A DNA stretch of 64,000 nucleotides from Rhodospirillales bacterium. Its GTDB lineage: Bacteria > Pseudomonadota > Alphaproteobacteria > Rhodospirillales > Defluviicoccaceae. Below the pieces are notes generated by a model. That model saw nothing but the letters and a program-made list of their open reading frames with translations, searched no databases and had not been told where the DNA came from. How positions within the stretch are numbered: the first letter of the stretch is position 1; each line of letters starts with the position of its first letter. The stretch is taken from contig JAEULG010000256.1 of NCBI GenBank assembly GCA_016793875.1, forward strand, positions 1 to 64,000, written 5' to 3'. The position numbers and the translations under genes were made by a program. Below, piece by piece: positions 45,431 to 54,642 of the stretch.

Positions 45431-47956
45431 ATGAAACTCGAGGGGACCTCTGCCGCCGCCAAAGGCACGGACTTTGAGCTGCGCGTCGTCGCCGAAGAAG
45501 GCGGAATGGACGTCGACAGCCTGATCCGCAGCTTCTACTTCCACTTGGGATGTACGCTGGCGAAGGATCAGTACACCGCCACCAACCAGGACCGCTATCA
45601 GGCGTTGGCACTCGCGGTCCGCGACCGGCTGGTCGGCCGCTGGATTCAGACGCAGCAGGGCTATCACAAGCAGAACGTCAAGCGGATCTGCTATCTCTCG
45701 CTCGAGTTTCTGATCGGTCGGGCGATGGGCAACAACGTCATCAACCTGTTGCTCGAAGACACCTGCCGCGAGGCGATGAAGCAGATCGGCCTCGACTGGG
45801 ACGTGCTGCGCGATGTCGAGAGCGACGCGGCTCTCGGTAACGGCGGCCTCGGCCGTCTCGCTGCCTGCTTCCTCGACTCGATGGCGACGCTGCGGCTGCC
45901 GGCGATCGGCTACGGCATCCGCTACGACTACGGCATCTTCAAGCAGCACATTGAGAACGGCTACCAGGTCGAGGAGCCGGACAACTGGCTGCGCTACGGC
46001 AACCCGTGGGAGGTCGTGCACCCGGAACTCTCGTTCATGGTCAATTTCGAGGGCCGGGCCGAGCCGCGAAGGGTAAACGGCGTCACCCACTGGGACTGGG
46101 TCGGCACCCGCCCGATCATCGGCATTGCCTATGATACCCCGATCGTCGGTTACGGCACATTCAACGTCAACAACCTGCGCCTGTGGTCGGCGCGGGCCAC
46201 CGACGAGTTCCACTTCGGCGATTTCAGCCGCGGCTCCTACGTCGAGGCGGTGGAAGACAAGCTGATGGCGGAGAACCTGACCAAGGTGCTCTACCCCAGC
46301 GATGCGGTCTACGCCGGCCGCGAACTGCGCCTGCGCCAGCAGTATTTCTTCGTCTCCTGCTCGGTGCAGGACATTATCCGCCGCTTCAAGGTCGACAATG
46401 ACGACTGGCTGAAGTTCCCGGACAAGGTGTTCGTGCAGATGAACGACACCCATCCGGCGCTGGTGGTCGCCGAGCTGATGCGGCTGTTCCTCGACAAGGA
46501 GGACGTCAACTGGGACAAGGCGTGGGAGATCACCGTCGCCTCCACCGGCTATACCAACCACACCCTGCTGCCGGAGGCGCTGGAGCGGTGGCCGGTGAGC
46601 ATGTTCGAGCGGCTGCTGCCCCGCCACCTGCAGATCATCTACGAGATCAACAGCCGCTTCCTGCGTAAGGTGGCGACCCGCTACCCGGGCGACTTCGACC
46701 GGCTGAAGCGCATGAGCCTGGTGCAGGAGGAGCCGGAAAAGGCCGTCCGCATGGCCAATCTCGCCGTCGTCGGCAGCTGCTCGACCAACGGCGTCGCGGA
46801 GTTGCACTCGCGCCTGCTGCGCGAAGGCCTGATGAGCGACTTCGCCGACTTCTTCCCGGAGCGGTTCAACAACAAGACCAATGGCGTGACGCCGCGCCGC
46901 TGGCTGCTGAAGGCCAACCCGCGGCTGTCCTCGCTGATCCGCGCCAAAATCGGCGATGGCTGGATCAACCATCTTGATCAGCTTCGCGGTCTGGAGAAGT
47001 TCGTCGGCGACGCCGGCTTCCGCCAGCAGATCCGTCAGATCAAGCACGCGAACAAAGAAGCACTGGCCGAGTACATCAAGCGGGAGATCGGCTTGACGGT
47101 CAATCCCGCCTCGATGTTCCAGGCGCAGGTCAAGCGCATCCATGAATACAAGCGCCAGCTGCTGCTTGCGCTCTACATCATCGTGCTGTACGACCGGCTG
47201 AAGGCCAATCCGGATCTGGACATCGTTCCGGTGACCTTCATCTTCGGCGGCAAGGCCGCTCCCGGCTACTACATGGCGAAGCTGATCATCAAGCTGATCC
47301 ATCAGGTTGCCAGTGTTGTCAACTACGACCCGGAAGTCCGGGACAAGATCAAGGTAGTCTTCCTGCCCGACTACCGCGTCTCACTGGCCGAGAAGATCAT
47401 TCCGGCGGCTGACCTCAGCGTGCAAATCTCGACGGCCGGCATGGAAGCTTCCGGCACTGGTAATATGAAATTCCAGATGAATGGCGCGCTCACCATCGGC
47501 ACCCTTGACGGCGCCAACGTCGAGATCAAGGAAGAGGTGGGTGACGAAAATATCTTCATCTTCGGATTGACCACAGAGCAGGTGGATGAGCTGCGGCCGC
47601 ACTACAATCCGCGTCGCTTCTATGATAGCGATGAGGAAATTCGTCGCGCGGTCGATCTCATCAACAACGACTTCTTCAGCTTGAACGAGCCTGGCATCTT
47701 CCGCCCGATCGTCGCAAACCTGCTGGAGAATGGCGATTACTACATGAACCTGGCAGATCTGCGCAGCTTCATCGAGATGCAGGGCCAGGTCGAGGCGCTC
47801 TACCGTGATCCGGAAGCGTGGAGCAAAAAGGCGATCTATAACATCGCCCGCTCCGGCAAGTTCAGTTCCGACCGGACCATCGCCGAGTATGCTGACGACA
47901 TCTGGGAGGTGAAGCCCGTGGAGGTCGTCGCTTCGGAGGGCAAGCGCCGCTCGTAG
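45431..47956 (+). CDS. glgP: Glycogen/alpha-glucan phosphorylase
   Basis: An 841-residue GT35 enzyme that phosphorolyses alpha-1,4-glucan to glucose-1-phosphate. The PLP Lys680 is in TGNMKFQMNG, with the surrounding ISTAGMEASG and GALTIGTLDGANVEI. The N-terminal SLEFLIGRAMGNNVINL and DAALGNGGLGRLAACFLDS blocks are conserved. Length matches the family (about 830). It starts 189 bases after the last polysaccharide gene and is followed by glgA, so the two form a glycogen block. Confidence 0.97.
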   Translation: MKLEGTSAAAKGTDFELRVVAEEGGMDVDSLIRSFYFHLGCTLAKDQYTATNQDRYQALALAVRDRLVGRWIQTQQGYHKQNVKRICYLSLEFLIGRAMGNNVINLLLEDTCREAMKQIGLDWDVLRDVESDAALGNGGLGRLAACFLDSMATLRLPAIGYGIRYDYGIFKQHIENGYQVEEPDNWLRYGNPWEVVHPELSFMVNFEGRAEPRRVNGVTHWDWVGTRPIIGIAYDTPIVGYGTFNVNNLRLWSARATDEFHFGDFSRGSYVEAVEDKLMAENLTKVLYPSDAVYAGRELRLRQQYFFVSCSVQDIIRRFKVDNDDWLKFPDKVFVQMNDTHPALVVAELMRLFLDKEDVNWDKAWEITVASTGYTNHTLLPEALERWPVSMFERLLPRHLQIIYEINSRFLRKVATRYPGDFDRLKRMSLVQEEPEKAVRMANLAVVGSCSTNGVAELHSRLLREGLMSDFADFFPERFNNKTNGVTPRRWLLKANPRLSSLIRAKIGDGWINHLDQLRGLEKFVGDAGFRQQIRQIKHANKEALAEYIKREIGLTVNPASMFQAQVKRIHEYKRQLLLALYIIVLYDRLKANPDLDIVPVTFIFGGKAAPGYYMAKLIIKLIHQVASVVNYDPEVRDKIKVVFLPDYRVSLAEKIIPAADLSVQISTAGMEASGTGNMKFQMNGALTIGTLDGANVEIKEEVGDENIFIFGLTTEQVDELRPHYNPRRFYDSDEEIRRAVDLINNDFFSLNEPGIFRPIVANLLENGDYYMNLADLRSFIEMQGQVEALYRDPEAWSKKAIYNIARSGKFSSDRTIAEYADDIWEVKPVEVVASEGKRRS

Positions 47957-47976
47957 GGCAGGGCAGCATCACAGTG

Positions 47977-48009
47977 ACAGCATGCTGCTGCATCGCAGCG
48001 GCATGCTGT
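47977..48009 (+). terminator. Long hairpin after glgP
   Basis: ACAGCATGC pairs with GCATGCTGT, and after one T–G mismatch GCTGC pairs with GCAGC around an ATC loop, giving about 14 pairs. There is no T run. It lies 20 bases after the glgP stop and may be a weak terminator or an mRNA-stabilising stem between glgP and glgA. Confidence 0.55.
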
Positions 48010-48224
48010 GCGCCCGCAATGTGAACGATGCTGCGATGACGTAAGGTTCTGGACATTCGGGTAGACTTCGGCTGAACTGCACAATCATACTTCCGGTTGC
48101 CGGCGAGACGTGGAAGCGGCTCCGGGGCCCCGCAGCAACCCCTGCCGCCCTTACCCGGCTCGGACAGAGAACGCGAACTTAGAACGACGACAAAGCGCGC
48201 AGTAACGGCAACAGACGGACTGCC

Positions 48225-49697
48225 ATGTATATTGTAATGGTTTCGGCGGAGCTGGCCCCGGTGGCCAAAGTCGGAGGGCTTGCCGACGTCGTGTTCGGCC
48301 TCAGTCGCGAGCTGGAGGTCAGAGGCCACGCGGTCGAGATCATCCTGCCCAAGTACGACTGCATGTGGCATGACGAGATCTGGGGACTGCACAAGATATG
48401 GGAGAATCTGTGGGTACCCTGGTATGGCTCCGGCATCTCCTGCTCAGTGTGGTTCGGCTTCGTTCATGGACGGAAGTGCTTTTTTATCGAACCACACAGC
48501 CAGGACAACTTCTTCCATCGCGGGTCATTCTATGGCTTTCATGACGATCCGTTGCGCTTTGCCTTCTTCTGCAAAGCGACGATGGAGTTCATACTGAAGT
48601 CAAACAAACGCCCGGATATCATTCACTGCCACGACTGGCAGACCGGCCTTGTCCCCGTTCTTCTGTATGAAATCTATGCACGCCTGGGCATGGACCGGCA
48701 GCGTGTGGTCTATACCATCCACAACTTCAAGCATCAGGGGGTCACCGGTGAAGCCGTGCTGTGGGCGACTGGCCTCTGCCGCCCCGAGTACTACTTCCAT
48801 CACGACCGGCTGCTGGATAACTTCAATCATACGGCCATCAACCTGATGAAGGGCGGCATCGTTTATTCCAACTACGTCAACACCGTCTCGCCGCACCACT
48901 CTTGGGAGGCTCGCTTTTCCGACCAGGGCTACGGCTTGGAGCAGACGCTCGCCATCCATCACTACAAGTTCGGCGGCATTCTCAACGGCGTCGATTACGA
49001 CGTATGGAATCCCGAGATCGATCGATTCATTCCGTCGCACTACAACGTCTGGAACGTCGAGGGAAAATACGGCAACAAGGACGCGCTGCGCGACCGCTTG
49101 TGGCTCAGGAAGGAATATAAGCCCATCGTGGCCTACGTCGGCCGCCTGGATGCGCAGAAGGGAGTCCACCTCATCCAGCATGCGATGTTCTATGCGCTGG
49201 AGCGCGGGGCGCAGTTCGTGTTGCTCGGGGCCGGCGGCGATCGCGGCATCAACAATCACTTCTGGCATCTCAAGCACTATCTCAACGACAACTCCGACTG
49301 CCACATGGAAATCGGCTTCAACGAGCAACTCGCCCATCTGATCTATGCCGGGGCGGATATCTGCGTCGTTCCCAGCCTGTTCGAGCCGTGCGGCCTCGCT
49401 CAGATGATCGCCATGCGCTATGGGTCGGTTCCGGTGGTGCGGGCCGTCGGTGGTCTCGTCGATACGGTATTCGACCGCGACCATTCCGACCGGCCGCTGG
49501 AGGAGCGCAACGGCTACGTCTTCCACGACGCCGACTTTCGTGGCATCGAATCGGCGCTCAGCCGGGCAATCGGCCTGTGGTTCGACTACCCCAAGGAGTT
49601 CCGCCGGCTCATCTCCAATGCCATGTCCGCCGATTACTCCTGGGGCCAGTCAGGCGGCCACTACCTCGCCATCTACGAGGCCACTCGCTGCCGCTAG
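48225..49697 (+). CDS. glgA: Glycogen synthase (ADP-glucose)
   Basis: A 490-residue GT5 enzyme that extends alpha-1,4-glucan from ADP-glucose. The ADP-glucose loop KVGGLADV is at 15–22 (usual KTGGLADV), the C-terminal catalytic block FEPCGLAQM is at 386–394. GSFYGFHDDPLRFAFFCKA is a variant of the segment found in plant and cyanobacterial starch synthase III-type enzymes, so it may belong to that branch, an inference. It lies 268 bases after glgP; glgC is 29 kb away. Confidence 0.95.
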   Translation: MYIVMVSAELAPVAKVGGLADVVFGLSRELEVRGHAVEIILPKYDCMWHDEIWGLHKIWENLWVPWYGSGISCSVWFGFVHGRKCFFIEPHSQDNFFHRGSFYGFHDDPLRFAFFCKATMEFILKSNKRPDIIHCHDWQTGLVPVLLYEIYARLGMDRQRVVYTIHNFKHQGVTGEAVLWATGLCRPEYYFHHDRLLDNFNHTAINLMKGGIVYSNYVNTVSPHHSWEARFSDQGYGLEQTLAIHHYKFGGILNGVDYDVWNPEIDRFIPSHYNVWNVEGKYGNKDALRDRLWLRKEYKPIVAYVGRLDAQKGVHLIQHAMFYALERGAQFVLLGAGGDRGINNHFWHLKHYLNDNSDCHMEIGFNEQLAHLIYAGADICVVPSLFEPCGLAQMIAMRYGSVPVVRAVGGLVDTVFDRDHSDRPLEERNGYVFHDADFRGIESALSRAIGLWFDYPKEFRRLISNAMSADYSWGQSGGHYLAIYEATRCR

Positions 49698-49802
49698 AAT
49701 AGGGCTGCTCGTAAACGGCGGCGCTGGTGGCAGGTTTCCGGCCGATCGAACTGGCGGATGCGTGCCGGTCCCGGTTCCAGGCGCACCATCTCAGGGGGTG
49801 AA

Positions 49803-51188
49803 TCAGCGGTCCGCCGCCTGCGGCTGCCCGGCGGCAGGTCGCCGCAGTTCTCCGGGTGACGTCGGAACCGTCTCTGCTTTCCAGCGCTGCAGGGCGGCGG
49901 ACAGCCGGGTGACGATGTCCGGATGGCGCGAAGCAACGTCCGTGGTTTCGCCCAGATCACTGCCCAGGTCGAAGAGCGAGGTTACCCCGTCGATCTCCGT
50001 CAGCTTCCAGTTGCCCTCGCGGGCGGCGGCGCCGCCTTTGTACATCCAGAACAGCCGGCGCGCCGGCAGGCTATCCTTCTCGCCCGCGAGGAGCAGGCGC
50101 AGGCTCGTCCCGTCCAGGTCGCGGCCGGCAGGAACGCTAGTCGCCGTGAGATCGAGGACCGTCGGAAATACGTCCATCGTAGTGGTGGTCGCCTCGCTGG
50201 TCGGAGGAGCGATGTGGCCGGGCCAGAAGGCGATTGCCGGCACCCGGTGGCCGCCTTCGTAGACCTCTCCCTTAACGCCGCGCAGTGGCCGGTTGCTGCC
50301 GGCACCGAAGGCGCCGTTGTCGGAGAGGAAGAGAACGAGGGTGTCCTCCTCCAGCCCGGTGTCCTGCAGTGTCCTCATGATCGTCCCAATGCCGTCGTCC
50401 AGCGCCGCGACCATCGCCGGATAGCGGGCGGGATCCCCCTCCATCGCCACCTTGCGCTGGCCGGGGACGCGGATCGGGCCGTCGTCCGGAGCCTGATAGG
50501 GGACGTGCGGGGCCTGATAGGCGACATAGAGGAAGAACGGCCGCCGGGCGTTGTGGCGGATGAACCGCGCCGCCTCGCGGGTGATCAGCGTCGTCGAGTA
50601 GGTCTCATCGTGGACCGGCGTCGTGTTCCTCCACCAGTCGGGATTGCCAAGGGAGTCGAGGTGGTTGACGTAGTCGATCTCGCCCTTGCGGAAGCCGTAG
50701 AACGCATCGAAGCCGTGCTGCCCCGGTGCGAACCGGGGCAGATGGCCGAGGTGCCACTTGCCGACCAGTCCGGTGCGGTAGCCGGCGCCCTTGAGGACGT
50801 CGGCGATGGTGATCTCGCCGGGTTCGAGGCCGATGGTCGCGGAGGCGGAAAGGGCGTCGTCCAGTCCGGCCCGCTGCGCATAGCGGCCGGTCAGAAGAGA
50901 GGCGCGGGTGGGCGTGCACAGCGGCCCGTTGGCATGAAAATCGGTGAAGCGGATGCCGGCGGCGGCGAGGGCATCGATGGCCGGCGTGGGGATGGCGCCG
51001 CCATAGCTGCTCAGATCGCCATAACCGAGATCATCGGCGACGATCAGGACAATGTTGGGGCGGCTCCCTGCATCGGGGGCGGGTCGCGGCTGGCAGGCGG
51101 ACAGGGTCAGCAAAGCCCCCAGCACAAGGGCAGCGATTGCCGCGATGGCTCTGCCGGGGCGGCGCTTATCGGAACGCCTCACCTGCAT
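49803..51188 (-). CDS. Lipoprotein sulfatase (formylglycine type)
   Basis: A 461-residue arylsulfatase-family hydrolase. The catalytic motif is CTPTRASLLTG with Cys91, to be converted to formylglycine by a maturase not seen here. Metal ligands include ADDLGYGD (Asp52–Asp53) and SDNGAFG. The lipobox TLSAC places Cys32 after a hydrophobic signal, so it is a membrane-anchored periplasmic or outer protein. I chose 51188; an in-frame ATG at 51224 and longer sequence exist. It converges with glgA. Substrate unknown; a sulfated polysaccharide is a reasonable guess. Confidence 0.87.
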   Translation of the reverse strand: MQVRRSDKRRPGRAIAAIAALVLGALLTLSACQPRPAPDAGSRPNIVLIVADDLGYGDLSSYGGAIPTPAIDALAAAGIRFTDFHANGPLCTPTRASLLTGRYAQRAGLDDALSASATIGLEPGEITIADVLKGAGYRTGLVGKWHLGHLPRFAPGQHGFDAFYGFRKGEIDYVNHLDSLGNPDWWRNTTPVHDETYSTTLITREAARFIRHNARRPFFLYVAYQAPHVPYQAPDDGPIRVPGQRKVAMEGDPARYPAMVAALDDGIGTIMRTLQDTGLEEDTLVLFLSDNGAFGAGSNRPLRGVKGEVYEGGHRVPAIAFWPGHIAPPTSEATTTTMDVFPTVLDLTATSVPAGRDLDGTSLRLLLAGEKDSLPARRLFWMYKGGAAAREGNWKLTEIDGVTSLFDLGSDLGETTDVASRHPDIVTRLSAALQRWKAETVPTSPGELRRPAAGQPQAADR

Positions 51189-51465
51189 GCGGCCGACCGC
51201 AAGAGCATGGTAGGGCGTTTCCATTTCGCCATCGCAGACCCTTGCGCAGATGCGATCGCTGCTTTTGAAGTACTTGCCGCGACCACTGATGCCGCGGGCC
51301 GAGCATCCATCCTGGGCCGGGCGAATGCGCAGCTGGTCGAGAGTTCCTACTAGCACGCTTGCGACCAGCGGTCGTTGCCGCATTCGCTGCCAATCGATAA
51401 CATTCGCAAGAACAAGACGGAGTGCGGGCCGTAGCGAAGCGGCCACCGACCCTGGGAGTGAAAGC

Positions 51466-53415
51466 GTGAAAAACAAGGTGGTGACCGCGGAAGAGGCGGT
51501 GGCGCTGGTCCGCGACGGCGATACGCTGATCAATACCGGCTTTATCGGCTCAGGCGCGCCGGAGGCGCTGCTGGTGGCGCTGGAGCAACGTTTCGTCGAG
51601 ACCGGCAGCCCGCGCGGCCTGACGCTGATGTTTGCTGCCGGCCAGGGTGACAGCAAGGAGCGGGGGCTCAACCACCTGGGACAGGAAGGGCTGTTGAAGC
51701 GGGTCATCGGCGGCCATTGGGGGCTGATCCCGAAGGTGGCGAAGCTGGCGCTGGCCAACCGCATCGAGGGCTGGAATCTGCCGCAGGGCGTCATCTCGCA
51801 GCTCTACCGGGCGATCGCCGCCCGTACGCCCGGCGTAATCACCAAGGTCGGCCTCGGCACCTTCGTCGATCCGCGGCGCGAGGGCGGCAGGATCAACGAG
51901 ATCAGCACCGATGATCTGGTCGAGGTGCTGCAACTCGCCGGCCAGGAGTGGCTGTTCTATAAGGCGTTCCCGGTCAACGTCGCCTTCTGCCGCGGCACCA
52001 CCGCCGATCCCAACGGCAATGTGACCATGGAGCGGGAGGCGCTGACGCTCGACAATCTCGCGATGGCAATGGCCGCCAAGAATTCCGGCGGCCTCGTCGT
52101 CGTTCAGGTCGAGCGCATTGCCGAGGCCGGCTCGCTCAACCCGAAGCACGTGAAGATCCCCGGCATCCTCGTCGATTGCGTTGTCGTCGCCACCCCGGAT
52201 CTGCACTGGCAGACCTACGGCGTTCCCTATGATCCCGCCTATGCCTCGGAAATCCGGGTACCGTTGGGCTCGCTGCTGCCGCTGCCGCTGGACGAGCGTA
52301 AGCTGATCGCGCGGCGCTGCGTCTTCGAGTTGCCGCCGGGCGGCGTCGTCAACCTCGGCATCGGCATGCCGGAGGGCATCTCCTCGGTTGCCAACGAGGA
52401 GCAGGTGCTGAAGTACGTGACACTGACCACCGAGCCGGGCGCCATCGGCGGCGTTCCGCAGGCGGGGCTCAACTTCGGTGCCGATGTCAACGCCGAGGCG
52501 ATCATCGACCAGAACGAGCAGTTCGACTTCTACGACGGCGGTGGCCTGGACATGGCCTGCCTCGGCCTCGCCGAGTGCGACGAGGAAGGCAATCTCAACG
52601 TCAGCCGGTTCGGACCGAAGCTGGCGGGCGCCGGCGGCTTCATCAACATCAGCCAGAACGCCCGCAAGATCGTCTTCGCCGGCACCTTCACCGCCGGCGG
52701 CCTGAAGGTGGCGGTGGCGGACGGCAAGCTGCACATCGTCCAGGAAGGCCGCTCCCGCAAGTTCGTCAAGCAGGTCGGCCAGGTGACGTTCAGCGGAGCC
52801 TATGCCCGCCAAGCCGGCCAGCCAGTGCTGTACGTCACCGAGCGCTGTGTCTTCCGACTGACGGACCGGGGACTGGCACTGACCGAGGTCGCCCCCGGCA
52901 TCGACATCGAGCGCGACATCCTTGCCCATATGGATTTCAAGCCGGTCGTCGAGCGCCCGAAGCTGATGGATTCGCGCATCTTCGGCCCGAACGTCATGGG
53001 GCTGGAAAAGGAGTTCTTGGGCTTCCGGACGATTGCCGAGCGCATCACCTACGATAACGAGCGCAACATCCTGTTCCTCAACTTCGAGGGCCTGCCGGTG
53101 CGTACCGAGGAAGATGTGGCGGCGGTGCAGGAGGCGGTGTCCGGGGCGTGCGAGAAGATCGGCAAGAAGGTGAAGGTAGTCGTCAACTACGACTCGTTCC
53201 GCATCGACCAGAGCCTGCTCGATGCCTACGCGAAGATGATCCGCCACATGGAGGACACCTACTACATCACCGTGAACCGCTACACGACGAGCGCGTTCAT
53301 GCGGGCCAAGCTGGGCGAGGAGCTGAGCAAGCGCAACGTCGCGCCGCATGTTTTCGAATCAGCGGAAGAGGCACAGGCGTTCCGCAACGAGCCGGTCACC
53401 GGCGACGCCGGTTAA
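51466..53415 (+). CDS. Acyl-CoA:acetate/propionate CoA-transferase
   Basis: A 649-residue single-chain class I CoA-transferase fusing the A and B subunits. The catalytic Glu323 is in TTEPGAIGG. The A part begins with VTAEEAVALVRDGDTLINTGFIG (shown in part) and the B part near FELPPGGVVNLGIGMPEG. About 120 residues from 530 on form an extra C-terminal domain seen in some acetate CoA-transferases. It probably activates short-chain acids such as propionate using acetyl-CoA. The start is GTG with GGGAG nearby. Confidence 0.88.
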   Translation: MKNKVVTAEEAVALVRDGDTLINTGFIGSGAPEALLVALEQRFVETGSPRGLTLMFAAGQGDSKERGLNHLGQEGLLKRVIGGHWGLIPKVAKLALANRIEGWNLPQGVISQLYRAIAARTPGVITKVGLGTFVDPRREGGRINEISTDDLVEVLQLAGQEWLFYKAFPVNVAFCRGTTADPNGNVTMEREALTLDNLAMAMAAKNSGGLVVVQVERIAEAGSLNPKHVKIPGILVDCVVVATPDLHWQTYGVPYDPAYASEIRVPLGSLLPLPLDERKLIARRCVFELPPGGVVNLGIGMPEGISSVANEEQVLKYVTLTTEPGAIGGVPQAGLNFGADVNAEAIIDQNEQFDFYDGGGLDMACLGLAECDEEGNLNVSRFGPKLAGAGGFINISQNARKIVFAGTFTAGGLKVAVADGKLHIVQEGRSRKFVKQVGQVTFSGAYARQAGQPVLYVTERCVFRLTDRGLALTEVAPGIDIERDILAHMDFKPVVERPKLMDSRIFGPNVMGLEKEFLGFRTIAERITYDNERNILFLNFEGLPVRTEEDVAAVQEAVSGACEKIGKKVKVVVNYDSFRIDQSLLDAYAKMIRHMEDTYYITVNRYTTSAFMRAKLGEELSKRNVAPHVFESAEEAQAFRNEPVTGDAG

Positions 53416-53459
53416 CCGGCCCGGTTGAAAACGGAAGCAGCGCCCGGCGTGCCGCCGCT

Positions 53460-53864
53460 TCAGATCTTGGTGAAGCGGGCGCGGGCGCCGCGCTCGATTG
53501 CCGTCGCCACCAGCCGGTCGATGTCGAGGCGGTCGCGGATGATCTCCAGCATGCGGGATTCCTCCGGCGTTACCTCCTGGTCGGCGGCGGCGATATCGCA
53601 GGCGAGGACGTATGCGGTCTCCCGCAGCTTCGGCGGTAGCGCTTCGTCGATCAGGTTGAACGCCTGGTCGAGCCCGTCGTCGGCGCTGAGCAGCTCCGCG
53701 CAGGCTTCGGCGTCCTGGGTCAGGGCCTTGCTGTTGTAGCCCTCGAACACCGGCAGGGTGCCGATGATCTCGCCGATCTTGCGCAGTTCGGAGTCCGGCA
53801 TGCGGCGATCGGCAGCGGAGACCAGAACCATCGTGTAGATCAATGCTGTATGGTGGCTGATCAT
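53460..53864 (-). CDS. TerB-like (tellurite-resistance/DjlA-fold) protein
   Basis: A 134-residue all-helical protein of the TerB-like family. ALIYTMVLVSAADRRMPDSEL and VLACDIAAADQEVTPEESRML are the two repeated acidic helical motifs that bind metal in the fold. Single-domain TerB proteins of unknown role are common in alphaproteobacteria. It converges with the CoA-transferase and has its own start at 53864. Confidence 0.75.
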   Translation of the reverse strand: MISHHTALIYTMVLVSAADRRMPDSELRKIGEIIGTLPVFEGYNSKALTQDAEACAELLSADDGLDQAFNLIDEALPPKLRETAYVLACDIAAADQEVTPEESRMLEIIRDRLDIDRLVATAIERGARARFTKI

Positions 53865-54031
53865 CCGGGGCCTCGGCGATGTGGGGCAGGGCGCAGGAAC
53901 GCCCAGGAGCAGGGCGCTTAGAGTAGATGCCCGGGGCGGGCTAGGGAAGAGCAGGCGGTTCCACACGACGCCGGCCGGAGCGACAATTAGGAAGCCCGGC
54001 CGGCGGTCGGCACTTAGCGTAGGGTAAATCG

Positions 54032-54511
54032 CTAGATCTGGGACAGCAATGTTTCGGCGCTGGTTTTGTCAAAGCCCGAGGCGTCGATGTTGAGGACTTT
54101 GACGACGCCGTTGTCGACCAGCATCGAGAACCGCTGATTGCGCAGGCCCAGTCCCTTTCCGGTCAGGTCCAGCTCCAAGCCAGCGGCCTTGGTAAAGGCG
54201 GCGTCACCGTCGGCGATCATCGCCACCTTGTCGCCGACGTCCTGGTCCTTGCCCCAGGCGTTCATGACGAATACGTCGTTCACCGAGGTGCAGACGATGG
54301 CATCGACACCCTTGGCCTTGAGCGCGTCCGCCTGCGCCACGAACCCCGGCAGGTGCTTGGCCGAGCAGGTCGGGGTGAACGCGCCGGGGACGCCGAACAA
54401 CGCCACCTTCTTGCCCTTGAACAGATCATCGGTGGTCAATGCTTCAGGGCCATCGGAGCCCCACCGCATCACCTTCACCGAAGGAATCTTGTCACCAACA
54501 GCGATCGTCAT
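54032..54511 (-). CDS. Peroxiredoxin (Prx5-type)
   Basis: A 159-residue thiol peroxidase. The active-site motif PGAFTPTC has Thr46 and the peroxidatic Cys49; DLTGKGLGLRNQRFSMLVDNG (in short blocks) is typical of the AhpC/TSA Prx5 subgroup. A second Cys lies in VCTSVND, so a 2-Cys cycle or a glutathione-linked one is possible. The ATG at 54511 fits the family. It follows the DsbD-like gene on the same strand by 131 bases. Confidence 0.92.
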   Translation of the reverse strand: MTIAVGDKIPSVKVMRWGSDGPEALTTDDLFKGKKVALFGVPGAFTPTCSAKHLPGFVAQADALKAKGVDAIVCTSVNDVFVMNAWGKDQDVGDKVAMIADGDAAFTKAAGLELDLTGKGLGLRNQRFSMLVDNGVVKVLNIDASGFDKTSAETLLSQI

Positions 54512-54642
54512 CGTCGCCCCCTTCCTCCTGATCTCTGGGATGTCCGTGTCAGGCAAGCATGCCCGGACCGCTTGCCCATCTGTGCGACAGATAAGCGACC
54601 GCTGCGATCATTGCAAAGCTGATCGCGTTCCGCGCGGGCGGG

